Below, piece after piece: positions 38,315-48,037 of a DNA stretch of 64,000 bases. Below the pieces are notes generated by a model. The model had not been told where the DNA came from. It made no database searches and saw nothing but the letters and a program-made list of their open reading frames with translations. Position 1 is the stretch's first letter. Each line of letters starts with the position of its first letter. This DNA comes from Eretmocerus hayati. Its lineage: Eukaryota > Arthropoda > Insecta > Hymenoptera > Aphelinidae. Location: contig CM056742.1 in NCBI GenBank assembly GCA_029851415.1, positions 134,652,715 through 134,716,714 on the forward strand, in the 5' to 3' direction. The translations under genes and the position numbers were made by a program.

Positions 38315-38326
38315 TATATTATATAG
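38315..38326 (+). promoter_or_regulatory. TATA-like element downstream of dyad array L
   Basis: TATATTATATAG begins 20 bp after the last dyad of array L. The position matches the TATA box after array R (24 bp). Transcription would run to the right into a low-complexity TTCCACCGAA repeat rather than a clear gene. Confidence 0.4.
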
Positions 38327-38344
38327 TTGAAATGAAAACTTTTG

Positions 38345-38740
38345 AGCGATTCCACCGAATTCCTCTGTATTCCACTGAGTGCCACCAAGGGCCACCGAGG
38401 TCCACCGAGCGCCACCACCTTCCACCGAATTCATGCGAATTCCACTGAATTCCACTGACTTCCGCCGAATGCCACTGAACTCATTAGATATTCCACTGAA
38501 TTCCATCACTCTTCCACTGAATTCCTTTGTTCTTCCACTGAGATTCCACTCCCTAACATTACCATTTTCCACCTACGTTTTCACGATATTTGACGAAAGT
38601 GGCACGTTCTGCCACCTGCGATCCACCGAATTCCAATGTGACTCCACCGAACTCTCAATTATGCCACCGTTATTCCACCGAATTCCACCGAATTCCACCG
38701 AACTCTACCGACGTCCACTGAATTCAATTTTTGTTTTTCG
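38345..38740. repeat. TTCCACCGAA-type short tandem repeat
   Basis: A degenerate array of roughly 9-11 bp units around TTCCACYGAATTCC. On plus it reads PLNS-like repeats and on minus EFSG-like repeats, so the 137-codon plus frame and the 93-codon minus frame here are repeat by-products. Confidence 0.8.
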
Positions 38741-38838
38741 AATCCACCTCATCCTATTTTCCTGTACTATTTCATTTTCAAAAAAAGAATAGTCTTTCAA
38801 TGTTATTGCCACAAGAAGAATATATTCTCTCGACCATG

Positions 38839-39280
38839 AACGGAGAACAATATTTATCAAACGAAACAATTTTTTCAAAACTTGTAAAAACATCAAAAAT
38901 TGGATGAACTATAAAGTGAACTACGAATGTGAATGAGAAAAATATTGCTCAACAAAAAAGCCATATCAAAAATCAGATCGAGAATGAGCCAGTCTCAATC
39001 TCTCCGATTCAATTTCTTGATATCGAGAGAATCCATCCAATTCATATAAAGTGAACTACAAACGGAAAACAATATGTATCAAACAAAACAATTTTTTCAA
39101 AACTTGTGAAAACATCAAAATAGTATGAACTATAAAGTGAACTACGAATGTGAATGAGAAAAATATTGCTTAACAAAAAAGCCATATCAAAAATCAGATC
39201 GAGAATGAGCCAGTCTCAATCTCTCCGATTCAATTTCTTGATATCGAGAGAATCCATCCAATTCATAGAAACAATCTATA
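38839..39280. repeat. tandem duplication of ~222 bp
   Basis: The sequence starting AACGGAGAACAATAT at 38839 recurs at 39061 with few differences, sharing long blocks such as AAGCCATATCAAAAATCAGA. It lies just beyond the 3' end of the RPA-like gene model. Confidence 0.9.
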
Positions 39281-39334
39281 AAAACTTCAAAATGAATACA
39301 AACTAATAATTTTCTCCAACCCACTCATTCTCCT

Positions 39335-40601
39335 TTAAATTTCTATGTCTCCATCGCCACCTTCCTATGAATGAGAGTCACATTTTGATAGTCATACTAT
39401 ATGATAAAATGATTCATTTTGATTTATGTTACCTTTCTCACAAAAATTGCGTTAGCAACAAGTAACTCCTCCAAAGCCATTGTTTCATCTGGGAATGATT
39501 TTATATTACCAGCAGATTTTACTCGTACAACATAGGTCACCCCTTAAAATATCAAGAATCGAATCATAATGAACAAAATTCACCGCAATTCAAGTTGATA
39601 GATTGAAATTTACCGTTTTCTTGCAGATCCCCTATTAATTCTATCTTGTTCCCACGTTCTATTACTGGACAAACTCATCCACGCATTTTATCAAAACAAA
39701 ATCCAGTTTATACCTCCCGTCAGTGATAATCCCCATCCATTCATTTCCGCTCTTATTGTTCTTCTTCACAATATCATCTTTCAGATAACCAACTAATTCT
39801 GCAAGTTCAAAAATGCACACTGTATATAAATATATATATATATATATATATACTCTTCTTTTCAGTACATATTCTATATACTCATCAATCCATTCTTCAA
39901 TGGTACATCCCGGAAATTGATTGATAATGGTTCAGATAGTTTGCCGAATTCTCCGCAATTGAACACAGTTGAATAACTTTGCAAACTTATTTCATAAGGG
40001 AGATTTCCATTGGTGAAGTTCTGATTTGATGCCTGTACGGAGCATTTTTCCAGTAATAGTTTCTGCACATAAATGGATAACATTCATTAATATTCTATAT
40101 CAATTAGTGAATTATCCATGCATCAATTTGTTCACCACTTACACAATTCAATTTGAATGATTTTTTGAATTTCTGTATGTTGTCATCATATAAGTTGCAC
40201 TGCAATTTGATACCACTGTTGTTGTTCAATAATATTTTCATAACTGTGACCTCAACATTGTCTTTTTTTCTTGTGAATTAATCTTCTCCAAGGAATTCAT
40301 CAACGTAAACCACTATCGTTCTACAACGCACGTTTGTTTTTTGTTAATCAACCTATACTTATAACTCATTCTATCAATAAACAATCAATCCACGCTTATA
40401 GCATGTGAGAGAACAACGTTTATTCATGATAAAAACTCTCTACTCGCTAAAGTTTGGATAGATCCCATTACTCATCTTTACTCACGTAGTCTTATCACCA
40501 ATCTTGACTTTGTTCTTCAGGAATTCAGTAGTGGATAGTTCAATCGTCTTCATTTTTTTGGAGAAATTTTTACTCTCTTCTTTGTTCTTGTTTTTGCTCA
40601 T
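39335..40601 (-). pseudogene. intron-containing RPA70-like ssDNA-binding protein gene of the Helitron
   Basis: A seven-exon model on the minus strand: 40601-40486, 40320-40143, 40062-39882, 39798-39714, 39664-39614, 39542-39433 and 39364-39335, with GT/AG at every junction. Phases agree at five of six joins. The product of ~250 residues begins MSKNKNKEESKN. It contains an OB-fold-like segment with F..NC..LLEKCSVQASNQNFTN, then PYEISLQSYSTVFNC, which matches the pattern of RPA1 DNA-binding domains (K-x-ANxxF, then YE-xx-x, then C). A second OB-like part (GNKIELIGDLQENG) and an acidic end EGGDGDIEI follow. Defects: a TAA in exon 2 (40278-40280) and a one-base phase conflict between exons 4 and 5, whose 49-bp intron is very short. 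A (TA)n run (39823-39852) sits in intron 3. It starts 52 bp after the zinc-finger ORF, same strand. RPA-like genes are known companions of Rep-helicase in some Helitrons. Confidence 0.65.
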
Positions 40602-40652
40602 TGTAGCTGTTGATTTTGTTACCGAAAAATTGAAATTCATTGGCATATTCAA

Positions 40653-41090
40653 CTAATTTTCCCCATGCTTTTTCAAGTGTTTCTGTAGGAGATCGTTCCT
40701 AATGGAGTATCTCCCACAATATTCACACCTGAATTTTGGATCTTTATGATTTAATTTGTGTCTATTCAAATTCGAAATTGTAGAATATTTCTTTTTGCAA
40801 TTCCTGCAATTATATTGTTTAATATTTGCATGCGTCTGTGAATGCTTCTCCATGAACCTTGAAGCAACAATCAATCCACAAATTCCGCAACTTTTCAATT
40901 TATTGACTTCCCTTCTATGTTTGAGATCTTTATGTCTCTCCAAGAATCGAATAGATGGAAATCGTAATCCACACCTGTTGCATCCGAAATATTCTTCTTC
41001 GTCACAAGAATCATTGTTAACAGAGTCTCTACAAAACCATTCATTATTTAGAACATTTGAAATCTGAATATGTTTTAAATACTTTGTCAT
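40653..41090 (-). CDS. four-finger C2H2 zinc-finger protein (145 aa), intact
   Basis: A complete ATG-to-stop frame with four C2H2 fingers: CNRCGLRF..HKDLKH (about residues 37-58), CGICGLIV..HSQTH (68-87), CRNCKKKY..HKLNH (95-115) and CEYCGRYS..HLKKH (123-143). All zinc ligands are present. A short acidic N-terminal part (NDSCDEEEYF) precedes them. It lies between the acidic ORF and the RPA-like gene on the minus strand, so it is most simply a cargo or accessory gene of the Helitron; it is also the only intact ORF of the set. C2H2 fingers of this type bind DNA or RNA; the target cannot be read from sequence. A captured host zinc-finger gene fragment is the alternative. Confidence 0.8.
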   Translation of the reverse strand: MTKYLKHIQISNVLNNEWFCRDSVNNDSCDEEEYFGCNRCGLRFPSIRFLERHKDLKHRREVNKLKSCGICGLIVASRFMEKHSQTHANIKQYNCRNCKKKYSTISNLNRHKLNHKDPKFRCEYCGRYSIRNDLLQKHLKKHGEN

Positions 41091-41205
41091 ATGATTACTT
41101 GAGTTTTTTCCCCATCAGTTTTTTTCCCATATATCGTAGAGACGGCGATGGTCGATGGTATTTCTTCACGTACAATTCCAAAAGTTGTAGATGTTTTATG
41201 TCACA

Positions 41206-41585
41206 CTAAATTTCCAATAATGAATAAATAATGTTCGCAATCTCAAGAGCATATTCGATATACTCTACTCCAGTCAATTCAAAAGCATTGAAATTCTCAT
41301 TCTCTATACGATAATTGACAATTGCAAAAACCGCTTCTTTTAGAGTTTCAGATACTTCATTCCAACTTCCGAATTCAGGTATCAAATCATTCTGTCTTTT
41401 TTTATTCTGAATAATTTCGCTGAAGTTCTCAAGCAATCGTTGTCATCTAAATATTCGGCGTATTTCGAATAATTTTCTTCTTCCAACAGATGATTCTTTA
41501 TCTCATCGTTCAATGTTGATAAGCGACCCTCTTCTTCTGAATCAACAATTTCTACTAATTTTCCTTTCTCCGGATCCCACTCCAT
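41206..41585 (-). pseudogene. acidic ORF after the helicase, one frameshift
   Basis: Two overlapping minus frames form one ~125-residue product if a single-base shift near 41430 is allowed: MEWDPEKGKLVEIVDSEEEG at the start and TGVEYIEYALEIANIIYSLL at the end. The first frame is the same frame as the helicase and continues directly after its TGA at 41640-41642. The segment may therefore have been part of a longer Rep-helicase C-terminus or a separate small protein. Composition is acidic and alpha-helical; no known domain. Confidence 0.55.
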
Positions 41586-41639
41586 TCTTTTGAGATCTGA
41601 CGGAATGACAAAATCGAGACCAAGATAGAATTCTCCTTG

Positions 41640-44600
41640 TCAGTCTTCCAAAATTTCTTTCCAGACTACATTTTCAATCGTATTCGATTCGTTAAATTTA
41701 TTTTCAATGAATAATTTTTCGGGATCTTTGCTTCTAGACAACGCAACATACAACTGTCCGTGAGAAAATAAAGTCTTCCGTATGAATATTCCAACATTGT
41801 CAAAATCCTGACCTTGCGATTTATTTATTGTCATTGCAAAAGCTAGAACAATAGGGAATTGTTTTCTATATAGGATGAATGGAAGGGATGATTCACGAGT
41901 GTCCAGAGTTATTCTAGGTATAAATACGCAGTTCCCTCTCTTTTCCCCAGTTATTATTTCAGCTTCTACGTTATATTTGAATAAGTATTTGATCCTCAAA
42001 CGAGTTCCATTGCACAAACCATTTATTGCACTTAAATTTCGAATCAGCACCACAATTGCGTCAACTTTCAATTCCAATTCATGTGGAGGAAGACCTTCTC
42101 TGATGTCATTTAGGAATTCTATTGGATATTTCGAATGAATGTTATCGTCAGATTGATCAACTCCTTTGTGAGTAGCACCATCTATACTGTAATATGTCTT
42201 TGTATCACCATCCATCATTTTCAATATTTTCCGATTCAATCTCAGAGTATCTTCAGTATGTGGAGCCAAAACAACGCTATCAAGAGGTGCAATGCCTTTC
42301 ATTTTACCGAAGATTCTCTTACATACATCACTTGATCTCCACTTTTCGGGAACGCATAAAGGATTTATCTCACCAGAACCAACTTTCAGTAAAAATTTCG
42401 AAAATTCAGTGTTTTGAGTTCTTAAATTTTTTCTCAAATGCATAACATTGAATAGATGCCAGAGATGTGAAGATTTTATTGTTTCATTCACGATCGTGCT
42501 CCTACATCCGTTAGGCACTATCGGCAGAGTTTGCCTGAAGTCTCCATCCATAATCACCCATTTCCCTCCAAATGGTTCCTCACTAAAACTTACATCACGC
42601 AAGGTCCTCTCAACAATATCAAATGCTTTTTTTGGAATCATTGAAGCCTCATCCCAAATCACAACATGAGCCTCTCTCAATTTTTTCTTATCGAAATCAG
42701 ATTTCAAGAAAATGCTTTCGATTGAATCTGAATTTAGTGGTAACTTGAAAGTTTTGTGACTTGTCAGCCCTTTAGGCAAAAGGATTGAAGCGATTCCTGT
42801 CCAAGCTACAGATAAAACTTTTTTACCTATAGATAAAAAATAATATATTAAAGTTTTGTACAAGAATGTCTTACCACATCCTCCAGGTCCATCTTTGAAA
42901 TTCATCATATTATCCATAATCACTAATCGATCGAAAAATAATTTTTGATCTTCGTTCAAAATAGCATGCATCGCTTCGAATTTTATCTTGGATTCATGAT
43001 TTGTTGAATCATGGTCTTTTTCATCTTCATGATCATTTTTATAGTTCACATCAGGCATAGGTAGATTGAAATCGGAACAGGACCTGTCGTCTAAACTCAA
43101 AATACTGTTAATGTGAAGGAAAGCGGAATATTCACAATCCTCTTTGAAATCTTCAGTGAAAAATTTTTTATATCTTTCCCAAATATCTCTGGCATTGAAC
43201 GTTTCAGACGAGAGAAACCAAGAAAAGAATTTTCTCACCTGTAGAGGTAACATGATTGAACATGCTTCATCAAAAATATCGTAAATTTGTTTATCTGTTT
43301 CTATGAGACCCAAAGCGATCGCTGCCTCTCGAAATGAATCATGAGTTATCCCATCAACAGTCCTCAAATCTCTGAATGAAATAGCGCCTTTCCTACGATT
43401 CAATATCAATTTCAGGAAGAATCTTTCGCTATCTTTCGGAGATACAACATTCAATCTGCCAATAATTTTGTATTTGATGTTGTTCTTTCTCCTCACCCAT
43501 TCTTTCATTCTTTTGTCAAATCGATAGTATTTAACGATATTTATGTATCTTATGCCCCTAGCAAATTTGTTCTTTTTATTCAATTCAAACCAAGCAGTCA
43601 ATGCTGTTTTCGATTTTATCAACGCTTCAACCTCTTTGTCTTCCTCAAAAAGAATTTTTTGTTGATTCTCGAGATGGACTGGTAATCTTTCAACATCATG
43701 ACTCCTACCAACTATTGGAAATTTAGCCAATCTCCATGCACATTCCATCGGGCTTGAATATCTACCATCAATCTATCCATCAATTTCATTGTGAATCTCT
43801 TTAACAATTTCATGATCATCATGATTCTTGATTATTTTACAACGAGCTTTATCATGACCCTTGTGCAAATATTTGTAAACGTATTTGATACTTGTTATTG
43901 AAGCGCAATATTCTACATTTATACGGCATTTGAATTTTCTCAACAAAAATCCATTGTATGGTACAACCATTGAATTGTCAACTGGCAATCTCTCGCAATT
44001 TCTCTTTGAAATGTACCTATAACCTCTACATCTGTTATCTCGTCTCCTGTAAGTTGGATATCCATCTTTATTGATGGATGTCGATTCTTGAAATTGTTTT
44101 GGAAAATTTCTTCCACAAGTTTTTGTTTCCGGATCATAGCATTTTGTTTTATTGGAATGTGGACCGTGGAGCATATGTTGTAAGACCAATTCACGCAGTA
44201 CTTTATCATTTTCTGGAATTTTAGCAGAGATGAATTTATCTATCAAGTCATGAGTTCCCATCTTATGGTTTGGATGTAAGGTTATCAGTAAATGAGCATA
44301 AGGAAGTCCTCTTTTTTAGAATTCAACTGTATGCACATGAGCTATGGCTTTACAGAATATATCATTGCTCATGATGTCTTTCAAAAGCTCATCTAATTTA
44401 GTTTTGAATAATCTAACCATTATGTTTGGAATATCATTAGGCATGGTACCTCTTGGAAATTTTCTCAAAACTCTCGTAATTTCATCCCACTTTGGATTAC
44501 AAGTCATCGTAATAAATAGATCTGGTCTTCCCTTTTCTCTCATTATGGCCATTGCATCCTGATAACGCTGTTTCATGTAACGAGGACCACCAATAAATGT

Positions 44601-44645
44601 TGAAGGTAAAATATGATGAATTCCACGCCAAAGCGACCTACGAAA
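41640..44645 (-). pseudogene. Helitron Rep-helicase, 5'-truncated, with two nonsense codons
   Basis: One continuous minus frame of ~1000 codons is broken only by TAA at 44316-44318 and TAG at 43773-43775. The N-terminal part is the Helitron-like Rep domain: ILPSTFIGGPRYMKQRYQDA, RPDLFITMTCNPKW, then the HUH region, which reads GLPYAHLL (Tyr codon 44298-44300) where His-x-His is expected. YVYKYLHKGHDKA follows, carrying the tyrosines. The helicase is PIF1-like superfamily 1: Walker A GPGGCGKT (42867-42890), VVIWDEASM, DGDFRQTLP, TINKSQGQ and GQLYVALSRS. Full-length Helitron proteins are ~1400-1500 residues, so ~400 N-terminal residues are missing, replaced by a TIR-element fragment at ~44650. 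The stops and the His-to-Tyr change mean it is inactive. Downstream on the same strand lie the acidic ORF, zinc-finger and RPA-like genes. Confidence 0.92.
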
Positions 44646-44649
44646 AGGG

Positions 44650-45009
44650 GTCATCTCTCAGATTCTTTTTTAACCTTTTTCATTCGATTCTATGGCCCAA
44701 AATAGGAACTTTGGACCACCTATGGGGCCCAAAGGAAATTTCTCCTCTCCATTGCACGCATATCCGTCAACAGACCGAAAATTTATCGTGTAAAAATCGA
44801 TGCTCTTTTATTCACGAAAATGGGAATATTTCGAGTTTTTGGATAGCTATCGGTTTGCGGGTTGCGGCATCGCTAACATTTTTGCTTGTAGCTCTGGATA
44901 GAAGGGCTATTTGACGGAGTTACTTCGGATTCTTCATATTCTAGGTGACACAAGACTGTAAAAAAATTTTGGAAAGGGTTGGTGATCCAAAGGTCAGGTC
45001 CTCCCCTTG
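44650..45009. mobile_element. CAAGGGGA-type TIR element, fragment (copy 2)
   Basis: The right end TCCCCTTG (45002-45009) and the adjoining ~110 bp (GAGTTACTTCGGATTCTTCAT, TAGGTGACACAAGACTGTAA) match the right arm of the element at 6584-6929. The left arm is missing or unrecognisable. The fragment abuts the truncated 5' end of the Rep frame, so this insertion or a deletion at its edge removed the Rep N-terminus. Confidence 0.7.
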
Positions 45010-45010
45010 T

Positions 45011-45247
45011 AAGTATGAATTTGATATAGTCAAAAAGTTCGTGAATATGAATATATGTATGGGAAATAAGCTTTACTCCCGACTATGAGTGCCAGTAAAA
45101 TATATACGATAACATCAAAGACTGGTATTCGTCGTCGGAAGTAAAGTTAACTAAGTATGAATTTGATATAGTCAAAAAGTTCGTGAGTATAAATATATGT
45201 ATGGAAAAATAAACTTTACTCCCGACTATGAGTGCCAGTAAAATATA
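45011..45247. repeat. 142-bp-period duplication cut by the palindrome
   Basis: AAGTATGAATTTGATATAGT through CCAGTAAAATATA occurs at 45011 and again at 45153. The second copy is cut after ...AAAATATA by the palindrome that begins at 45248. Confidence 0.85.
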
Positions 45248-47340
45248 TGAGTGATTCTGGAGCAAGCTGGACAAAACCGTCACCAGGGGGGTCTGGGAAA
45301 AATCCGCAAAAATTTTTTTCCATTAGTACTATGTTGAAATAGTACGAAAAATTTTTTTTCAGATTTTTTTGGCCCCCCCTGTGGGCCCCAGGGCCCATGA
45401 AAGGGCCATTTTAGGCCCTTTTTTAGCCTATTCTAGGAAAATCATAGCTCCGACGCAATTCAATATTTTTCAACGTACTTGGGCGCATTTTTCTCGTCAA
45501 GACTAGTACTTTTGAGAAAAAAATTGTCTAGGGCCACCTAGTGAGCCTGACGAGTTCTGCCACCTATTTATTGAGAGCAAATTTTAGCGATTTTTGGGCT
45601 TGCTTCAAAGTGATGTAGCTCCCACTAGACATGTGATAATCGACTTTTACAAGTAGTCATTTTGAAGGTCTTGAAAATACCTACAATTTGCCCACTTGTA
45701 AAAGTCAATTATCGCACTTTTTGTTGGAGCTACAGTCGATACAAGTTGAGCTATTTACGAAAAAGTCGAAAATTCAGGACTCGATTCCAAAAATATATCT
45801 CAATTTTTTTTCACCAAACTTATGCGAAAATGTTCTTTCAGACATCTACTTTTAGTAAAAAAAATTTGGCGGAGGTTATTTTTTTATATTTTTTTTGCCG
45901 AGCGTTACAAAATGCCGCATTTCGTGGTTTTAGCAAAAACAGCATCTTTGACCACGGTCACATATGCTCCCATCTGGACTGATGTGCACCAATCTGTGTG
46001 AAAGTACTCTCCAAAGTACCCCCAAGTACGTGTAAGAAGTTGCGGGGACGAGCCTCCACCCAGGAGCGAGCTGTAGGTTCTATTTACCGTGTCAAAAATA
46101 GGCATTATTTTGGCTATTCGAGCGTAAGCGACTGAGAGCATGATTTTACTCGTTCTGGCTCACAAATGAGATAATGGGGTAGAATGAGGATCAAAACATG
46201 CTTTTCCGACTCAAAATGACCATCTTAACACAATTCCGAGGTCAGTTTTGCTCTAAATAGTCGTCCCTCTGCCCCTCAAGAACTTAGATTCTGTCGACGG
46301 GTTCTGACCCGTTGAGGCACTAGACGACATTCTAGAGCTAAACTGACCTCGGAATTGTGTTCAGATGGTCATTTTGAGTCGGAAAAATATGTTTGGATCG
46401 TCATTCTAGCCCATTATCTCATTTGTATGCCAGAACAAGTAAAATCATGCTCTCAGTCGCTTACGCTCGAATAGCCAAAATAATGCCTATTTTGGACACG
46501 GTGAATAGAACCTACAGCTCGCTCCTGGGTGGAGGCTCGTCCCCGCAACTTCTTACACGTACTTGGGGGTACTTTGGGGAGTACTTTCACACAGATTGGT
46601 GCACATCAGTCCAGATGGGAGCATATGTGACCGTGGTCAAAGATGCTGTTTTTGCTAAAACCACGAAATGCGGCATTTTGTAACGCTCGGCAAAAAAAAT
46701 AAAAAAAAATAACCTCCGCCAAATTTTTTTTACTAAAAGTAGATGTCTGAAAGAACATTTTCGCATAAGTTTGGTGAAAAAAAATTGAGATATATTTTTG
46801 GAATCGAGTCCTGAATTTTCGACTTTTTCGTAAATAGCTCAACTTGTATCGACTGTAGCTCCAACAAAAAGTGCGATAATTGACTTTTACAAGTGGGCAA
46901 ATTGTAGGTATTTTCAAGACCTTCAAAATGACTACTTGTAAAAGTCGATTATCACATGTCTAGTGGGAGCTACATCACTTTGAAGCAAGCCCAAAAATCG
47001 CTAAAATTTGCTCTCAATAAATAGGTGGCAGAACTCGTCAGGCTCACTAGGTGGCCTTAGACAATTTTTTTCTCAAAAGTACTAGTCTTGACGAGAAAAA
47101 TGCGCCCAAGTACGTTGAAAAATATTGAATTGCGTCGGAGCTATGATTTTCCTAGAATAGGCTAAAAAAGGGCCTAAAATGGCCCTTTCATGGGCCCTGG
47201 GGCCCACAGGGGGGGCCGAAAAAATCTGAAAAAAAATTTTTCGTACTATTTCAACATAGTACTAATGGAAAAAAATTTTTGCGGATTTTTCCCAGACCCC
47301 CCTGGTGACGGTTTTGTCCAGCTTGCTCCAGAATCACTCA
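45248..47340. mobile_element. 2.1-kb near-perfect palindrome (long-TIR / foldback element)
   Basis: Left arm 45248-46258 and right arm 46330-47340 are nearly identical reverse complements of ~1011 bp, separated by a 71-bp partly symmetric centre. The termini read TGAGTGATTCTGGAGC and its complement, flanked on both sides by TATA (45244-45247, 47341-47344). This could be a 4-bp target duplication, or TA plus a TIR starting TATGAG. Open frames of 78-106 codons occur in mirror-image pairs and show no known domain; those frames differ by very few residues between arms, so the arms are young or homogenised. No transposase is present. A transcript would form a ~1-kb hairpin. Confidence 0.9.
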
Positions 47341-47529
47341 TATACTAATAGAATATAAAAATAAAATATATTAGTGGGTTGAGAATTCGAAGTGAATGTT
47401 TTTCCGAAAATATTTCCTAGCCACAAATTCGAGGGTAATTTAACAATTTAAATGTAGGAGCTAAGCGTACACAGAAAAAGTGGTCTTTGGGCAATGATAG
47501 GAATGAGAATTGATTATGTAAATTGGAAT

Positions 47530-47576
47530 TGTGGGGGTTGGCGAGCGTAGCGAGCAGGGGGGTACCCCCCCCTAGT
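47530..47576 (+). mobile_element. Helitron-like 3' terminus with hairpin
   Basis: GCGAGCGTAGCGAGC is followed by a GGGGGG-TA-CCCCCC type hairpin and then CTAG|T (47572-47576). A GC-rich hairpin just before CTAG is the hallmark of Helitron or Helentron 3' ends. It is on the plus strand, opposite to the Rep-helicase, so it belongs to a different Helitron copy whose 5' end was not found. It may lie left of the palindrome that split the region. Dyad array R begins 7 bp after it. Confidence 0.55.
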
Positions 47577-47582
47577 ATATCT

Positions 47583-47829
47583 GAAACGCAACTTGCAGTT
47601 ACATGCATTTTTTCGCATAACGCAATGGAACGTGACTTACGCCAATTTCATACTTAGAAACGCCGCTTACCGTTACCACTCACACAAACACGTAACGCAA
47701 AGAAACGTTAATCATGGTCCATTTCCCATAAGAAAACGTACCTTAGCGTTACACCCTCAGGTACACACGCAACGCATCCGCGCGTTACACATGGCGTATT
47801 TCATACGCTGTAACGTTGATTAGCGTTAC
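47583..47829 (+). promoter_or_regulatory. dyad array R: seven GNAACG-N8-CGTTAC dyads at ~38-bp spacing
   Basis: Seven 20-bp dyads start at 47583, 47617, 47657, 47692, 47733, 47769 and 47810. Every one has an 8-bp spacer. Start-to-start steps are 34, 40, 35, 41, 36 and 41 bp. Left half-sites are GAAACG, ATAACG, GAAACG, GTAACG, AAAACG, GCAACG and GTAACG. Right half-sites are AGTTAC, CGTGAC, CGTTAC, CGTTAA, then CGTTAC three times. The sixth dyad shares its spacer CATCCGCG with the last dyad of array L. A TATA box follows 24 bp after the last dyad. The layout suggests cooperative binding of a dimeric protein upstream of a promoter; the protein is unknown. Confidence 0.85.
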
Positions 47830-47853
47830 ACACTCTTTGCGGTTGAGCTCGCC

Positions 47854-47860
47854 TATATAA
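47854..47860 (+). promoter_or_regulatory. TATA box downstream of dyad array R
   Basis: TATATAA in the context GCCTATATAAACCCC, 24 bp after the last dyad. An arthropod-like initiator (ATCACAGTC) lies about 30 bp further on. A GC-rich stretch with two short ORFs follows, in marked contrast with the AT-rich flank. Confidence 0.6.
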
Positions 47861-48037
47861 ACCCCAGCAAACCAAGCTCATCATCACAGTCCCTTTTCGA
47901 ACCAACGTCGCGACGCACTTCCACGACACCCGGCCCTTCCGTGGCCACGCTGCTCCGTCACATCGATGTACCCTGGTGCCGTCAGGAACGTCATCACCGC
48001 GACCTAGTGACATTATACTGTTGTGCTGCTCGAAGTT

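Noticed and set aside
38379..38792. 137-codon plus frame as a gene of dyad promoter L
   Set aside because: It starts at GTG and consists of PLNS-like repeats produced by the TTCCACCGAA tandem repeat; the minus strand is open too.
41875..42669. Plus-strand frames opposite the helicase
   Set aside because: Antisense shadows of the Helitron helicase frame, which has the recognisable motifs.
45662..46926. Mirror-image frames of 78-106 codons in the palindrome as genes
   Set aside because: They are the same sequence read in both arms. Composition is not protein-like and no domain is recognisable.
47583..47829. CRISPR-like array
   Set aside because: The repeats are 20-bp dyads with variable interiors, not identical repeats with unique spacers, and the context is eukaryotic with no cas genes.
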